Assembly (NCBI GenBank): GCA_003646415.1
Contig: QNFS01000005.1
Coordinates: 1 to 35,002, forward strand
Reading direction: 5' to 3'
Origin: Gammaproteobacteria bacterium
GTDB taxonomy: Bacteria; Pseudomonadota; Gammaproteobacteria; Pseudomonadales; Halieaceae
Length of the DNA stretch: 35,002 nucleotides
The notes under the pieces were generated by a model. The model did no database searches and was not told the DNA's origin. It saw only the letters and a program-made list of their open reading frames with translations. Positions within the stretch are counted from its first letter, which is position 1; each line of letters begins with the position of its first letter. A program made the position numbers and the translations under genes. Below, piece after piece: positions 17,803-25,803 of the stretch.

Positions 17803-17960
17803 TAGTTCAACCTCCAATTTTGTTGTAGACACATACACCATGCCATCACACACGGCGCATGCTCGACAACCATCGCCATCGAATACAGCCCTTGGCCATA
17901 GCCTTCTGTTTCACTGACACCCAGGCTCTTCATCCGCTCCTGTATACAGTTGGCGCTCAT
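17802..17960 (-). CDS. 52-residue micro-ORF coupled between pilJ-like and chpA-N
   Basis: This short ORF starts at an ATGA overlap with the stop of the receptor gene and ends at a TAGTG overlap with the GTG start of ChpA-N, so both ends look translationally coupled. It also contains the GGAGG used by the next gene. The product begins MSANCIQERMKSLGVSETEG and is rich in Met and Cys toward its end. In Pseudomonas this slot holds the CheR-type methyltransferase gene pilK, but I see no CheR motif. It could be a real small protein, a relic of pilK, or simply a translated spacer that carries ribosomes to chpA-N. The overlaps are seen directly; the protein's existence is inference. Confidence 0.55.
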   Translation of the reverse strand: MSANCIQERMKSLGVSETEGYGQGLYSMAMVVEHAPCVMAWCMCLQQNWRLN

Positions 17961-19189
17961 ACAGAGGCCCGGGTTTTTTCAGCAGACTCCATGGCGCTCA
18001 TCTCATCCTCACGGTAGACCCGCGAGGCATCCTGAATATGCTTTAAATCCTCGACCACGGAGAGGTCCTGCTCTCCGGTGCGTGCTTTTTCAATCTTGAA
18101 TTGACGGAGATTTTTAGCCACATCGCGCATCGAGGTTTTAAGGCTGCTCACACCTACCTGGGTAGATTCGCTGTATTCACTGATATCAAGGTTCCGCTCA
18201 CGAATCTCGTCCATGGAACTGTTCATATGCCGTGCTGTGTTTGCCGACTGTCCTGCGGCATCATCGACAGATGTAATAATCGAGGTGATCGCCGAGGAAC
18301 CTGCATTGATTTCCTCCAAAGAGGTATCAAGCTTTTCGATATACTGCAGAATGGTTACCACTGTTCCAACCGTATTTTCCATGCTGGAAAGATTGTCGGC
18401 AGACAAGTTTTGCAGCATCCGCACTTCAGTGATAATCTTGCGCCCCTCCTCTTCCGCTTCGCGCAAGAGGTCGCCAATCGCCTCGGCAATGCCAAGAAAA
18501 GGACGACCGTGCTCACCGGCCTTCTCCGCCTCGATACGCGTATTGATCGCTACCACTGAGATCTTGGTATTCAAAGCCTGGATATATTCGGCCGCCGCTG
18601 TTACTGACTGAATCAATTCACCCTGTCGTTTGGCAGATTTTGAGGTTTCCTGCACCGACTCACGCACATTGGCAGACGCTTTAGACATATCCTTGGTAAG
18701 CTCATAGCCCTGCGCAACACGCTGTCTGTTGCTCTCCGAGGTCCTGGCCGCCTCGCCCGTCGATGTCTTGATTTCTTCACTGGTACGCACCATTTCTGTC
18801 GCTGCAGTGGCGGACTCAACGACAGATCGTGTCAATTCTCTTCCTTTGTCCACCTGCCCCTCTGCGGAGATGCCGATTTTAGATATTCCTTCCACAGAAA
18901 CTTCAAATGGTGTTCGAATATTGCGTATAAGTTCTCGCTGGCGCCCGATGGACGCATTAATTTCACGGGCAATATCACGTGTTACTGTGTTTTCGTCCGG
19001 CACATGCACCGTCAGGTCACCCTCGGCAATCTGTATCAGGGCGCTATTAATTTCTGCAATACCCTTCTCTGTATAGCGTACCCGGCGACGCTGGGTAACG
19101 TACATGGCTATCAGTAGTCCCACCGCAACGATGCCAAACACACCGAACAAGATCATTAATGTACCAACGTCATGCAATATATTATTCAT
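17957..19189 (-). CDS. PilJ-like methyl-accepting chemotaxis protein without a periplasmic sensor
   Basis: A 410-residue receptor. One N-terminal transmembrane helix (GTLMILFGVFGIVAVGLLIA, about 9-28) leads straight into a HAMP-like segment (INSALIQIAEGDLTVHVPDE) and a long signalling coiled coil. The hairpin tip reads ALNTKISVVAINTRIEAEKA followed by GEHGRPF, a diverged form of the usual tip that binds CheW and CheA. PilJ of Pseudomonas is nearly 700 residues with two membrane helices around a periplasmic domain. That domain is absent here, so input must come through the membrane, the cytoplasm or a partner protein. The gene overlaps the pilI-like gene by eight bases and the 52-codon ORF by four. 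No methyltransferase or methylesterase gene is nearby. Confidence 0.85.
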   Translation of the reverse strand: MNNILHDVGTLMILFGVFGIVAVGLLIAMYVTQRRRVRYTEKGIAEINSALIQIAEGDLTVHVPDENTVTRDIAREINASIGRQRELIRNIRTPFEVSVEGISKIGISAEGQVDKGRELTRSVVESATAATEMVRTSEEIKTSTGEAARTSESNRQRVAQGYELTKDMSKASANVRESVQETSKSAKRQGELIQSVTAAAEYIQALNTKISVVAINTRIEAEKAGEHGRPFLGIAEAIGDLLREAEEEGRKIITEVRMLQNLSADNLSSMENTVGTVVTILQYIEKLDTSLEEINAGSSAITSIITSVDDAAGQSANTARHMNSSMDEIRERNLDISEYSESTQVGVSSLKTSMRDVAKNLRQFKIEKARTGEQDLSVVEDLKHIQDASRVYREDEMSAMESAEKTRASV

Positions 19190-19748
19190 CGCTCTTTCCC
19201 TTTATTGAATTGTCTGTGGCTGATGCATTCGACAGGTCATCATCTGCAACCAATTTATCTAGATCCAGAACAGCCAGAAATTGGCCCTCGTACTCGAAGC
19301 CTCCCAGTGAAAATTTGGCAAAGTCCGGGTCGACCGGATGGCGCATATCCCGCTGGTCAATATTGAATGTTAAATCTCTTTGAATATCACTGAGGGTAAT
19401 TCCAAAGTACATACCGGGGCGGCGCACTACCATGGCGTAATCACGGGCCCTGCCCGAGTAAGGGCACTTGCGAAACAACACATCTCCACTGAGGATTGGC
19501 AGTAAACCACCTTTAAATGCCGCCACCCCCATCACCCAGGGTTTGGTACCGGGAATAGTCGTTACGGCGGGTGTTTCGATAATTTCTTCGAGCTCACCCT
19601 CTCCCACCAGCAGCGGTATTCCGGCAATACTGAGTGAGGTTCCCACCCAGCGCATCTGGTCATTCTCAAAAGCCGGCGGCGCCACCACGCCATCATAGGC
19701 ATTGATGCGTTCCAGGAGCTCCAGCGATTGCATAGGTGACATCCCCAT
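19182..19748 (-). CDS. pilI: PilI-like CheW scaffold protein
   Basis: A 188-residue CheW-domain adaptor that would couple the PilJ-like receptor to the ChpA-like kinase. The leader SLELLERINAYDG is PilI-like. The CheW core follows: WVGTSLSIAGIPLLVGEGEL, then ETPAVTTIPGTKPWVMGVAA and FKGGLLPILSGDVLF. In the last segment the usual N-x-R-G is replaced by A-F-K-G, and the usual Asp after the Pro-Ile/Leu pair is Ser. The start lies two bases after the pilG-like stop. The tail (LSNASATDNSIKGKSDE) is polar and probably disordered. The name is a best match from order and motifs. Confidence 0.82.
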   Translation of the reverse strand: MGMSPMQSLELLERINAYDGVVAPPAFENDQMRWVGTSLSIAGIPLLVGEGELEEIIETPAVTTIPGTKPWVMGVAAFKGGLLPILSGDVLFRKCPYSGRARDYAMVVRRPGMYFGITLSDIQRDLTFNIDQRDMRHPVDPDFAKFSLGGFEYEGQFLAVLDLDKLVADDDLSNASATDNSIKGKSDE

Positions 19749-19750
19749 GA

Positions 19751-20179
19751 CTATGCGGCCACCTGCCGCAGAGTATGGTTGTAAATCAACTCACGCAGCA
19801 CACTTTCAGGTGGAATTTTTGTAACGTGAGCCGTGGCTCCCCGCGCACGCCCCTTGGCTATGTCAAATATGCCATCGGAAGAAGACAGCATCACCACCGG
19901 CGTGTTGCGGGTATCTTCCGAATTTCGAATCAAAGTACAGGTCTGGTAACCGTCCAATTCAGGCATGGTGATGTCCAGAAAAATCAGATCAGGTTTAAAG
20001 CGACGCAACATGCCGAGGGCTTTATAACCATCTTCTGCGCACTCCACTTCACAACCCATATTACGCAGGGTATGCGACATCATCATTCGTATGGTTTTGG
20101 CATCATCCACTACCGCAATTTTCACACCGCGGATATCCATCTCTTCATTTAAGTTCGTCTGTTCATTTAGGTTGGTCAT
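19751..20179 (-). CDS. pilG: PilG-like CheY-type response regulator
   Basis: A single-domain receiver of about 142 residues, first gene of the operon and the likely phosphate acceptor of the ChpA-like kinase. It has the acidic pair in IAVVDDAKTIR, the phospho-Asp in LIFLDITMPELDGYQTCTLI, the switch Ser in VVMLSSSDGIFDIAKGRARG, and the Lys in VTKIP. The sequence DGYQTC...IFDIAKGR is characteristic of PilG rather than PilH. I chose the ATG at 20177-20179 because GAGG lies about seven bases upstream; an ATG four codons earlier has a poorer site. A short repeated N-terminal stretch (TNLNEQTNLNEE) precedes the domain. No output domain is present, so it acts by protein contact. Confidence 0.87.
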   Translation of the reverse strand: MTNLNEQTNLNEEMDIRGVKIAVVDDAKTIRMMMSHTLRNMGCEVECAEDGYKALGMLRRFKPDLIFLDITMPELDGYQTCTLIRNSEDTRNTPVVMLSSSDGIFDIAKGRARGATAHVTKIPPESVLRELIYNHTLRQVAA

Positions 20180-20235
20180 TTTCACCCTCATTTTTCCAGT
20201 TTTGTAATTTGGCGCACAAACTGATTTGCCCTTAC

Positions 20236-20264
20236 AGTATTTGTATAGAGCGTAGGACCATCAA
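20236..20264 (-). promoter_or_regulatory. Putative sigma-70 promoter of the chemosensory operon
   Basis: On the minus strand TTGATG (20259-20264) and AATACT (20236-20241) are separated by 17 bases, with the start codon of the pilG-like gene about 57 bases downstream. It sits immediately after the terminator of the upstream operon. Each box matches the consensus at four of six positions. Confidence 0.45.
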
Positions 20265-20266
20265 GC

Positions 20267-20287
20267 AAAAACTGGAGATTTCTCCAG
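20267..20287 (-). terminator. Rho-independent terminator of the 20464-26567 operon
   Basis: On the minus strand CTGGAG AAAT CTCCAG forms a 6-bp stem and is followed by TTTTTGC. It lies about 180 bases after the stop of the last gene of the five-gene operon and just before the chemosensory promoter, so it separates the two transcription units. Confidence 0.6.
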
Positions 20288-20463
20288 AAACTCAATATTT
20301 TGAACTTCTGGTCATAAGTGAAGGCTTACAATAAATGCAATTAACTTATTGATTTTATTAAATAATTATCAGGTTACACTACGGAGATGGCTATTCGAAG
20401 CGAAAGCAGTTGCCACTGAAGATTATGGCACCAGGGGACGACAGGCCTATTCTTGTCGCCACT

Positions 20464-21084
20464 TCATTCGCTGGGAAACATATAACCCTTGAAAGGCTCA
20501 AGGTGGCCGGACTGGAAGTCACGCAATTCATATATCTTGAATTTATGCATCAGTGTCAGGCAGCGCTGGAACACTTTGTCTGCCTCGTAAGAAGAGGGGG
20601 AAATACCATACTCGTCAGTAATTTGCGCAAATATGGTCGAGGCGATCTCCCGACGGGTCTGGTCTTCCCGGTACATGCTGTGGTTTACCGGAGATGAAAC
20701 AATGGGTGAGCCGTAGACAAGAAAAGCCTCCCAGCGATTGTTGTCTTGCCCCTCATCCAACTGGGCAACCAGGAATTTGACGATATTATGGAGATCAATA
20801 CGCGGTGGTAACAGGTCTTTTTGCAGCCATTTCCGCACATCCAACTCCCGCCAGGCTTTATTGATTCCCAGTATACTGATCACCCGGCCTTCTATTTGCG
20901 GTGGAGCAGCGCCAGCCAGGTCCCAAAGCATGTTCAGGCGGGCGGAAAACCCCAGACTGACGGGTAACTCGACATCCATCAGTCGCTGATATTCCTCGGC
21001 ATACTCTTCCACCGATTTGGCCTTGTACAGCGAAAGCCCATCCTGCTTCGCCTGTCGCCGATCATCCATTAGCTGATTCACCAT
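20464..21084 (-). CDS. Uncharacterised protein with a possible Cro/CI-like helix-turn-helix
   Basis: A soluble protein of about 206 residues that I do not recognise as a family. The stretch GRVISILGINKAWRELDVRK followed by WLQKDLLPPRIDLHNIVKFL (roughly residues 60-105) has the spacing of a lambda-repressor-like helix-turn-helix, with Trp and a Pro-containing turn where such proteins often have them. This is a weak pattern match. The start is ambiguous: in-frame ATGs at 21084, 21099 and 21111 all follow the stop of the upstream gene. I use the first because AGAGCAGAG precedes it. It is the last gene before the terminator and is probably cotranscribed with the degenerate activator, so the two may act together on DNA. 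Confidence 0.7.
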   Translation of the reverse strand: MVNQLMDDRRQAKQDGLSLYKAKSVEEYAEEYQRLMDVELPVSLGFSARLNMLWDLAGAAPPQIEGRVISILGINKAWRELDVRKWLQKDLLPPRIDLHNIVKFLVAQLDEGQDNNRWEAFLVYGSPIVSSPVNHSMYREDQTRREIASTIFAQITDEYGISPSSYEADKVFQRCLTLMHKFKIYELRDFQSGHLEPFKGYMFPSE

Positions 21085-21143
21085 GATCTCTGCTCTCATC
21101 TCTATAACCATCGTTCTGGCTGTTATTGTGGCTGTAGCGCATA

Positions 21144-23300
21144 TTAGTTTTCCCTCAGGCGTTTCAGGTAAGTTGGTAGAGACACGCCCATAATAGCTGC
21201 CCGATTGGCAGCGCTTATCGCACTGCACTGTGTAATCACGTGAGCAATCAACAGGTCTTGCACCAGTTGTAGCGGTGACTCCGGCAGTTGGGGGGACTCC
21301 CGCACCCACTCTCTGAGCAGTCGGCGAGGTTTCTGCCACCCGGAGTTACCGTTGCGCTCCTCGTCTCGCGACCGTATTTTTGGCAACCAGCGACTGACAT
21401 TTCTTGGCTTGGTGTGCAAAAATTGTGCAGCCTTGGGAATTTCATCCCGATATCTATCCAGTGCCGCCAGCACCACCTCGTCATCGATCCAGGCGCCCAG
21501 CGGTTTGATCACATTCGCGATGAGCAAATTATGCAACACCTCCCCCAGAGCGACGTCAAGCGTCTCCAGCACAGAGGGGATATAGGCGCCATCGTCAGCG
21601 GCATTTGTCTCCACCATGGCCAGGAATGGCTTGGGCGCCGGCAGATAGGGCATTCCATCCGGCGTTATTCCCTTGAATAGCCCCAGGTCTACCGGAGTGA
21701 GCCAGTCCTTTTCTGTTTTCTCCAACGCGTTGACAATGCACTCACGCATTTCACTGATATTTCCCGGCCAATCGTAGAGCAGCATCGCTTGCTCCGCATC
21801 GGGAGTGAACCCTTTCATGTCGCGCGCTCGAAGAATACCTTCCTGGTCCAGCACTTTGTGTGCCCAGCGCAATACAGCCTGTTTGCGGTCCTTGATGGGG
21901 GGCACGTGTATAGGGTAGCCGGCAAACGCACTGGCCAGCGGCGTGATTAAACTCCCCTGGAGTATCAATTTCTCCAGACTGTCAGGAAAGAGCGCTACGA
22001 ATTTGACCCGGGGAAGATACTGCGGTGGGCTGACATCAGCCAGGGTGCGGGAAGTGATCTGGCGGGCCAATTTTAGCTGCGCCTCCGAGTTCATAAGGTG
22101 CGGTGATTTAAAAACCAGGGTCTTGCCTTCCCCACCACCAAGCTCTTTTGCAATGCGGGTATTTGCCTCACTGCGACTACGAAATTCACGACAGTCAACA
22201 GCAATCAGCATTTCAGGCGCGCCGCCTGATTCGTCGTGAATAATTTTGGCAATGTACATTTTGCCAGTGCCCGCAGGGCCGATAATCGCCACAGGAATGT
22301 CCAGCCTTGACAAAAAAATTGCCTGGTCAACGGCGCCCTCCATATTGTCACCGACATAACCCTCTATACCCTTTTCAATGGGCGTTACCAGCGCTGCCTG
22401 TGCTGCGGGGGAAGTCGCCGTTTCCTCACCACGTTCCCTCAAACCAGACAGGGCAGTGGCAAGATTGTCACAGAACACACCATTGTTATTGAGAGCCCGA
22501 CCCACAGACAATTTGCCATCGTCATCAGCAGCTGCCCTGATACGCTGCTCACCACCACCGCATTGCGCTTGCAGCAGCGCGTTATTCGCCGCCAGCAATG
22601 TCGACAGGGGTGTCCTGCCTGTTGTCATTTGCGCCAGCCCCACGCAAATTCGCGCAGCCTGCTGCGCAGGATCCATGTCTAGTCTGCGCAAATGCGACAG
22701 TAGTGCGCGACTGATATCCAGTGCGCCCTCGAGGTCTACATCTCGCAATATAATGATGATGGAGGATGCGGTAGGAAGTGCTACCGCATCCCGGTTTCGA
22801 ATGATATCCAGCAAGCCGGTGCGAATTCCTGTCATCAACTGAGCGGTTTCGGCAAGGCCCCAGTGTTGATCATAGCTAAGCTGGTCGACACCAAGCACAG
22901 CGACAATATCAGATGTTCCGAAGGACCGTGAAAGGTCTGATTCACCCTCATCGAGTAACTTCCACAGCAAGAGATCAGCCGCTGCCCCCCGGCCCTGGGG
23001 AACGAGCATGCCGGCCACAGCAATTTGCCTGCCATCGACCCTGCGAATGAGGAACGGCGGTAGGGCGCTTCTAACTTGCGCCGTCATGGCCAGCATCAGG
23101 GTCGAATCAGCGTTTTCCTCACAACAGATCGCCGTGGACCACAACTTACCGCACAGCGCTGACTGCGTCACTCCCAGTAAGTTTGCAGCCGCCTCATTGT
23201 AATCGTCGATGACGCCGCTTTTCCAGTCGAGGGAAAAGGTTGCCACATCCACCCCCCGAACGTTAAGTGAATCGCACTTGACGCTCTTTGGTTTTCGCAT
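21144..23300 (-). CDS. Degenerate sigma-54-activator-like protein: PAS, GGDEF-like, AAA+-like, two Fis-type HTHs
   Basis: A 718-residue protein. A PAS-like region (about 15-100) is followed by a GGDEF-like fold (130-255) in which the GGDEF position reads VALPTASSI. An AAA+ domain like those of sigma-54 activators (305-540) follows. Its Walker A is GPAGTGKM, with Met in place of Ser/Thr (341-348). The segment that carries GAFTGA is deleted, the Walker B acidic pair is Lys-Ser (TLVFKSPH, 394-401), and the arginine-finger region is GSLITPL. WPGNISEMRE (511-520) is kept. Two C-terminal Fis-like helix-turn-helix segments (about 605-645 and 680-716) remain. It cannot be a normal sigma-54 activator; a DNA-binding scaffold or repressor is plausible. 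It starts five bases after the ATP-grasp gene. Second-messenger or ATP activity is unlikely. Confidence 0.82.
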   Translation of the reverse strand: MRKPKSVKCDSLNVRGVDVATFSLDWKSGVIDDYNEAAANLLGVTQSALCGKLWSTAICCEENADSTLMLAMTAQVRSALPPFLIRRVDGRQIAVAGMLVPQGRGAAADLLLWKLLDEGESDLSRSFGTSDIVAVLGVDQLSYDQHWGLAETAQLMTGIRTGLLDIIRNRDAVALPTASSIIIILRDVDLEGALDISRALLSHLRRLDMDPAQQAARICVGLAQMTTGRTPLSTLLAANNALLQAQCGGGEQRIRAAADDDGKLSVGRALNNNGVFCDNLATALSGLRERGEETATSPAAQAALVTPIEKGIEGYVGDNMEGAVDQAIFLSRLDIPVAIIGPAGTGKMYIAKIIHDESGGAPEMLIAVDCREFRSRSEANTRIAKELGGGEGKTLVFKSPHLMNSEAQLKLARQITSRTLADVSPPQYLPRVKFVALFPDSLEKLILQGSLITPLASAFAGYPIHVPPIKDRKQAVLRWAHKVLDQEGILRARDMKGFTPDAEQAMLLYDWPGNISEMRECIVNALEKTEKDWLTPVDLGLFKGITPDGMPYLPAPKPFLAMVETNAADDGAYIPSVLETLDVALGEVLHNLLIANVIKPLGAWIDDEVVLAALDRYRDEIPKAAQFLHTKPRNVSRWLPKIRSRDEERNGNSGWQKPRRLLREWVRESPQLPESPLQLVQDLLIAHVITQCSAISAANRAAIMGVSLPTYLKRLREN

Positions 23301-23305
23301 ATCTG

Positions 23306-24289
23306 CTATAAGGCCCGCCCCTGTGCGGCAGCATCCGGCTCAGCAAATTTTCGCATAGCATAGTCCACCCTTTGCTCTGCAGGCATTTGCCTTCTCTCCT
23401 GCAAGCTCTCTACATGGCGCAGTCGGGGCAACAGACCGCGGCCATTCGCTATCTGGATCGAGAGACCGGGGCGCGCATTGAGTTCCAGCAGTTGAGGACC
23501 AAGGTGCTGGTCCAAAACAATGTCGGTTCCAATATAGCCCAGCCCTATCATATCGTGGCACTGCGCGGCGAGTATCAAAATATCCCGCCACCCGGCTATG
23601 TGGATATCGTTGAGCGGTCGAGCGGTATCCGGGTGCGATTTGATCCGGCGACTGAACTGTACTGCATTCAGGCAACGACCGCTGTCCATCGCCAGCCCCA
23701 GGCCCACGGCACCCTGATGCAGGTTTGCTTTGCCGTCTGAGGCATGTGTGGCCAGGCGCAACATGGCCATCACCGGATAACCACGAAAAACAATGATACG
23801 AATATCGGGAACGCCTTCATGAGAATAGCCGGCAAAGCACTCATCGAAGGCAATCAGATCTTCGATGACCACCACATCGGGTGTTCCCCCGAGAGAATAA
23901 AGGCCGGCGAGAATATTACTCATATGGCGTCGGATATCGGCAACATCTATTTCTACACCAGAGTTCTTGATGAAACGATCACCCCTGCGCCCAACCACCA
24001 CAAGAATACCTTTGCCACCTGAACCCTTGGCCGGCTTGAGCACAAAAGTTTCCCGGTCTACCAACTGCCGCTCGATATGGCTAATCTCGTGTTGCTCCCG
24101 CACCACGAACTGTAACCTGGGCGTGGGTACGCCGTATTCCTGCGCCAGCAATTTGGTTTTGAGTTTATTGTCGACCAGTGGATAAAGCCTGCGATCATTG
24201 TAACGGTTGATGAATTCAACATTGCGACAATTCATTCCCAGCATACCCTGTTGCCGCAAGCGTGCGGGCTTGATCCAGGCGATGCCCAT
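23306..24289 (-). CDS. RimK-like ATP-grasp ligase (alpha-L-glutamate ligase-related)
   Basis: A 327-residue ATP-grasp enzyme of the RimK-related glutamate-ligase-like family, which joins an amino acid or acidic group to a carboxylate using ATP. It has the N-terminal signature MNCRNVEFINRYNDRRLYPL, the ATP-binding FVLKPAKGSGGKGILVV, DIRIIVFRGYPVMAMLR, and the metal-binding end PQLLELNARPGLSIQIAN. Its ATG overlaps the TGA of the 7TM gene by one base, so the two are translationally coupled. In many bacteria the same three genes (retropepsin-like protein, 7TM transglutaminase-like protein, this ligase) travel together. The substrate is not known to me. Confidence 0.88.
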   Translation of the reverse strand: MGIAWIKPARLRQQGMLGMNCRNVEFINRYNDRRLYPLVDNKLKTKLLAQEYGVPTPRLQFVVREQHEISHIERQLVDRETFVLKPAKGSGGKGILVVVGRRGDRFIKNSGVEIDVADIRRHMSNILAGLYSLGGTPDVVVIEDLIAFDECFAGYSHEGVPDIRIIVFRGYPVMAMLRLATHASDGKANLHQGAVGLGLAMDSGRCLNAVQFSRRIKSHPDTARPLNDIHIAGWRDILILAAQCHDMIGLGYIGTDIVLDQHLGPQLLELNARPGLSIQIANGRGLLPRLRHVESLQERRQMPAEQRVDYAMRKFAEPDAAAQGRAL

Positions 24290-25803
24290 CAGAGGTCGTC
24301 CATCGCCCGAAAGCGCCGCAGCTCGGACAGTTTGTACCCGGTATATTTCCCCATCGCCAATATCAGGGCCAACAATACCAGGTTCAGTTCAGGAAAGTTA
24401 AAGGTGAGATGCTTCAGCAGTGGCCACTGCATCAACAGGTAGGCGATAACGGCGACAACCAGGCTGCCACCGCCTTGTATCAGGACTTCATGAGGCCCTT
24501 CCTCCTCCCACAAAATAGACATGCGCTCGATGGTCCAGGCGATAATAATCATAGGGAAAAACGTGATAGTCATGCCCGTGCTATAGCCCATCTGGTAACC
24601 GATAATACTAAGTGCTGAAATAACAAATATAACCAGCACGATAAGGGTGGCAATTCTGGCCACCAATAAGAGGTTGAGACGCGAAAGATAGCTGCGCAAA
24701 ACCAGGCCTATACCAACCACCGATACAAAGCTGATTAACCCGGGCAGTAGCGAGGTTTGCAGAAAAGCCAGTGAAATCAATATCGGCATAAAAGTACCGG
24801 CAGTTTGCAAACCGATAATCACTCGCATGAATACAACAACCGCTGCTCCCAGGGGAAGCAGTAGTAGTAATTTGAACATGCTCTGCTCTTCTATTGGCAA
24901 GCGGAGCACACCGAGTCTGGAAAAGATGCTTTCGCTGCCCTTAGCCATTGACAACTGCCGGGCCGAAATAGTCTGGCGAATCATCGAGAAACTGACGTGC
25001 GACCTCCGCCCTCCGGTGACATCCAGCACCGAAACCCCACCGCGATGCCAGAGCAGAAGATTTATCGGGACACCGGTCTCACCAGTTTTTGGATTGAACA
25101 ACAACCAGCGCTCCCCTGTGTGAATCTCCACCATCGGCATCAACACCTGCCGGCGGCGGGCATCTTCCAGATAAAGCCCCATCACAGAACGTGTGGCTAT
25201 ACCCGCGCGATCCAATAAGCGCATCAGCAGCTGCGCCTGACTCGTTTGATCCGAGCGCAGCAATGCCGTGTTCTGGTCTGATGACGGGTTATTAAGCAAT
25301 TTTATCAATTCCCGGGACAGGCTCTGGGGGGAACTGGATGTCTCCTGTGCGCGGCCAAGTACTTGCCCGGCAGCCAGCTCCTGCGCATCGTCCCAGTAGA
25401 TGGGGTGATCCTCATACACCGGATCGGCAGTAGCGGAATCCGCCGTGTCAGATGCGACAAACTGGGCACTGTAGTAAAGCGACTGTTCTCCCCGGGCCTC
25501 ACGTTTGGTCCACTCGGCGCGCCTGTCGCCATTTTCCCTAACGATTGAAAATCCATAACCGGGGGACGCTGATTGCTCTTCGTAGAGTTCAAATCCCGGC
25601 AGCTGTTTATCGGGCAGGCTGAGGCTGGCGTCGACCGCGCCGCCCTTCGCCACAAAATCGACCCTGGCCTCTACCAGCCAAACAGATTTTTCCTGCCCAG
25701 GAAAAAATGGAATGCCGGTTTCCATGTGCCGCAGTATGGCAACCAAAATCGCACATAAAGCGAGTAATACCAGCACCGTGTGGAATGTCAGCCTGGCACT
25801 CAC
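24289..25803 (-). CDS. Inactive-transglutaminase-like protein with a 7TM domain
   Basis: A 504-residue inner-membrane protein. An N-terminal membrane anchor (FHTVLVLLALCAILVAIL) leads into a large periplasmic region with a transglutaminase-like fold (QLLMRLLDRAGIATRSVMGL, then EIHTGERWLLFNPKTGETG). The Cys expected in active transglutaminases is not apparent. From about residue 310 several hydrophobic helices follow (MFKLLLLLPLGAAVVVFMRV onward), matching the 7TM transglutaminase-associated domain. It starts at GTG (25801-25803) in a four-base GTGA overlap with the lipoprotein gene and overlaps the ligase gene by one base. Position and fold suggest a complex with both neighbours at the inner membrane. 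Confidence 0.87.
   Translation of the reverse strand: MSARLTFHTVLVLLALCAILVAILRHMETGIPFFPGQEKSVWLVEARVDFVAKGGAVDASLSLPDKQLPGFELYEEQSASPGYGFSIVRENGDRRAEWTKREARGEQSLYYSAQFVASDTADSATADPVYEDHPIYWDDAQELAAGQVLGRAQETSSSPQSLSRELIKLLNNPSSDQNTALLRSDQTSQAQLLMRLLDRAGIATRSVMGLYLEDARRRQVLMPMVEIHTGERWLLFNPKTGETGVPINLLLWHRGGVSVLDVTGGRRSHVSFSMIRQTISARQLSMAKGSESIFSRLGVLRLPIEEQSMFKLLLLLPLGAAVVVFMRVIIGLQTAGTFMPILISLAFLQTSLLPGLISFVSVVGIGLVLRSYLSRLNLLLVARIATLIVLVIFVISALSIIGYQMGYSTGMTITFFPMIIIAWTIERMSILWEEEGPHEVLIQGGGSLVVAVIAYLLMQWPLLKHLTFNFPELNLVLLALILAMGKYTGYKLSELRRFRAMDDL

Noticed and set aside
17803-17853. Upstream GTG start for the ChpA N-terminal protein
   Set aside because: The ChpA-like sequence begins after the downstream GTG, which has GGAGG at good spacing and a TAGTG overlap.
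21085-21339. Longer N-terminus for the unknown 206-residue protein, starting inside the activator-like gene
   Set aside because: The extra residues are a frame-shifted shadow of the activator's C-terminus; ATGs after its stop codon are better placed.
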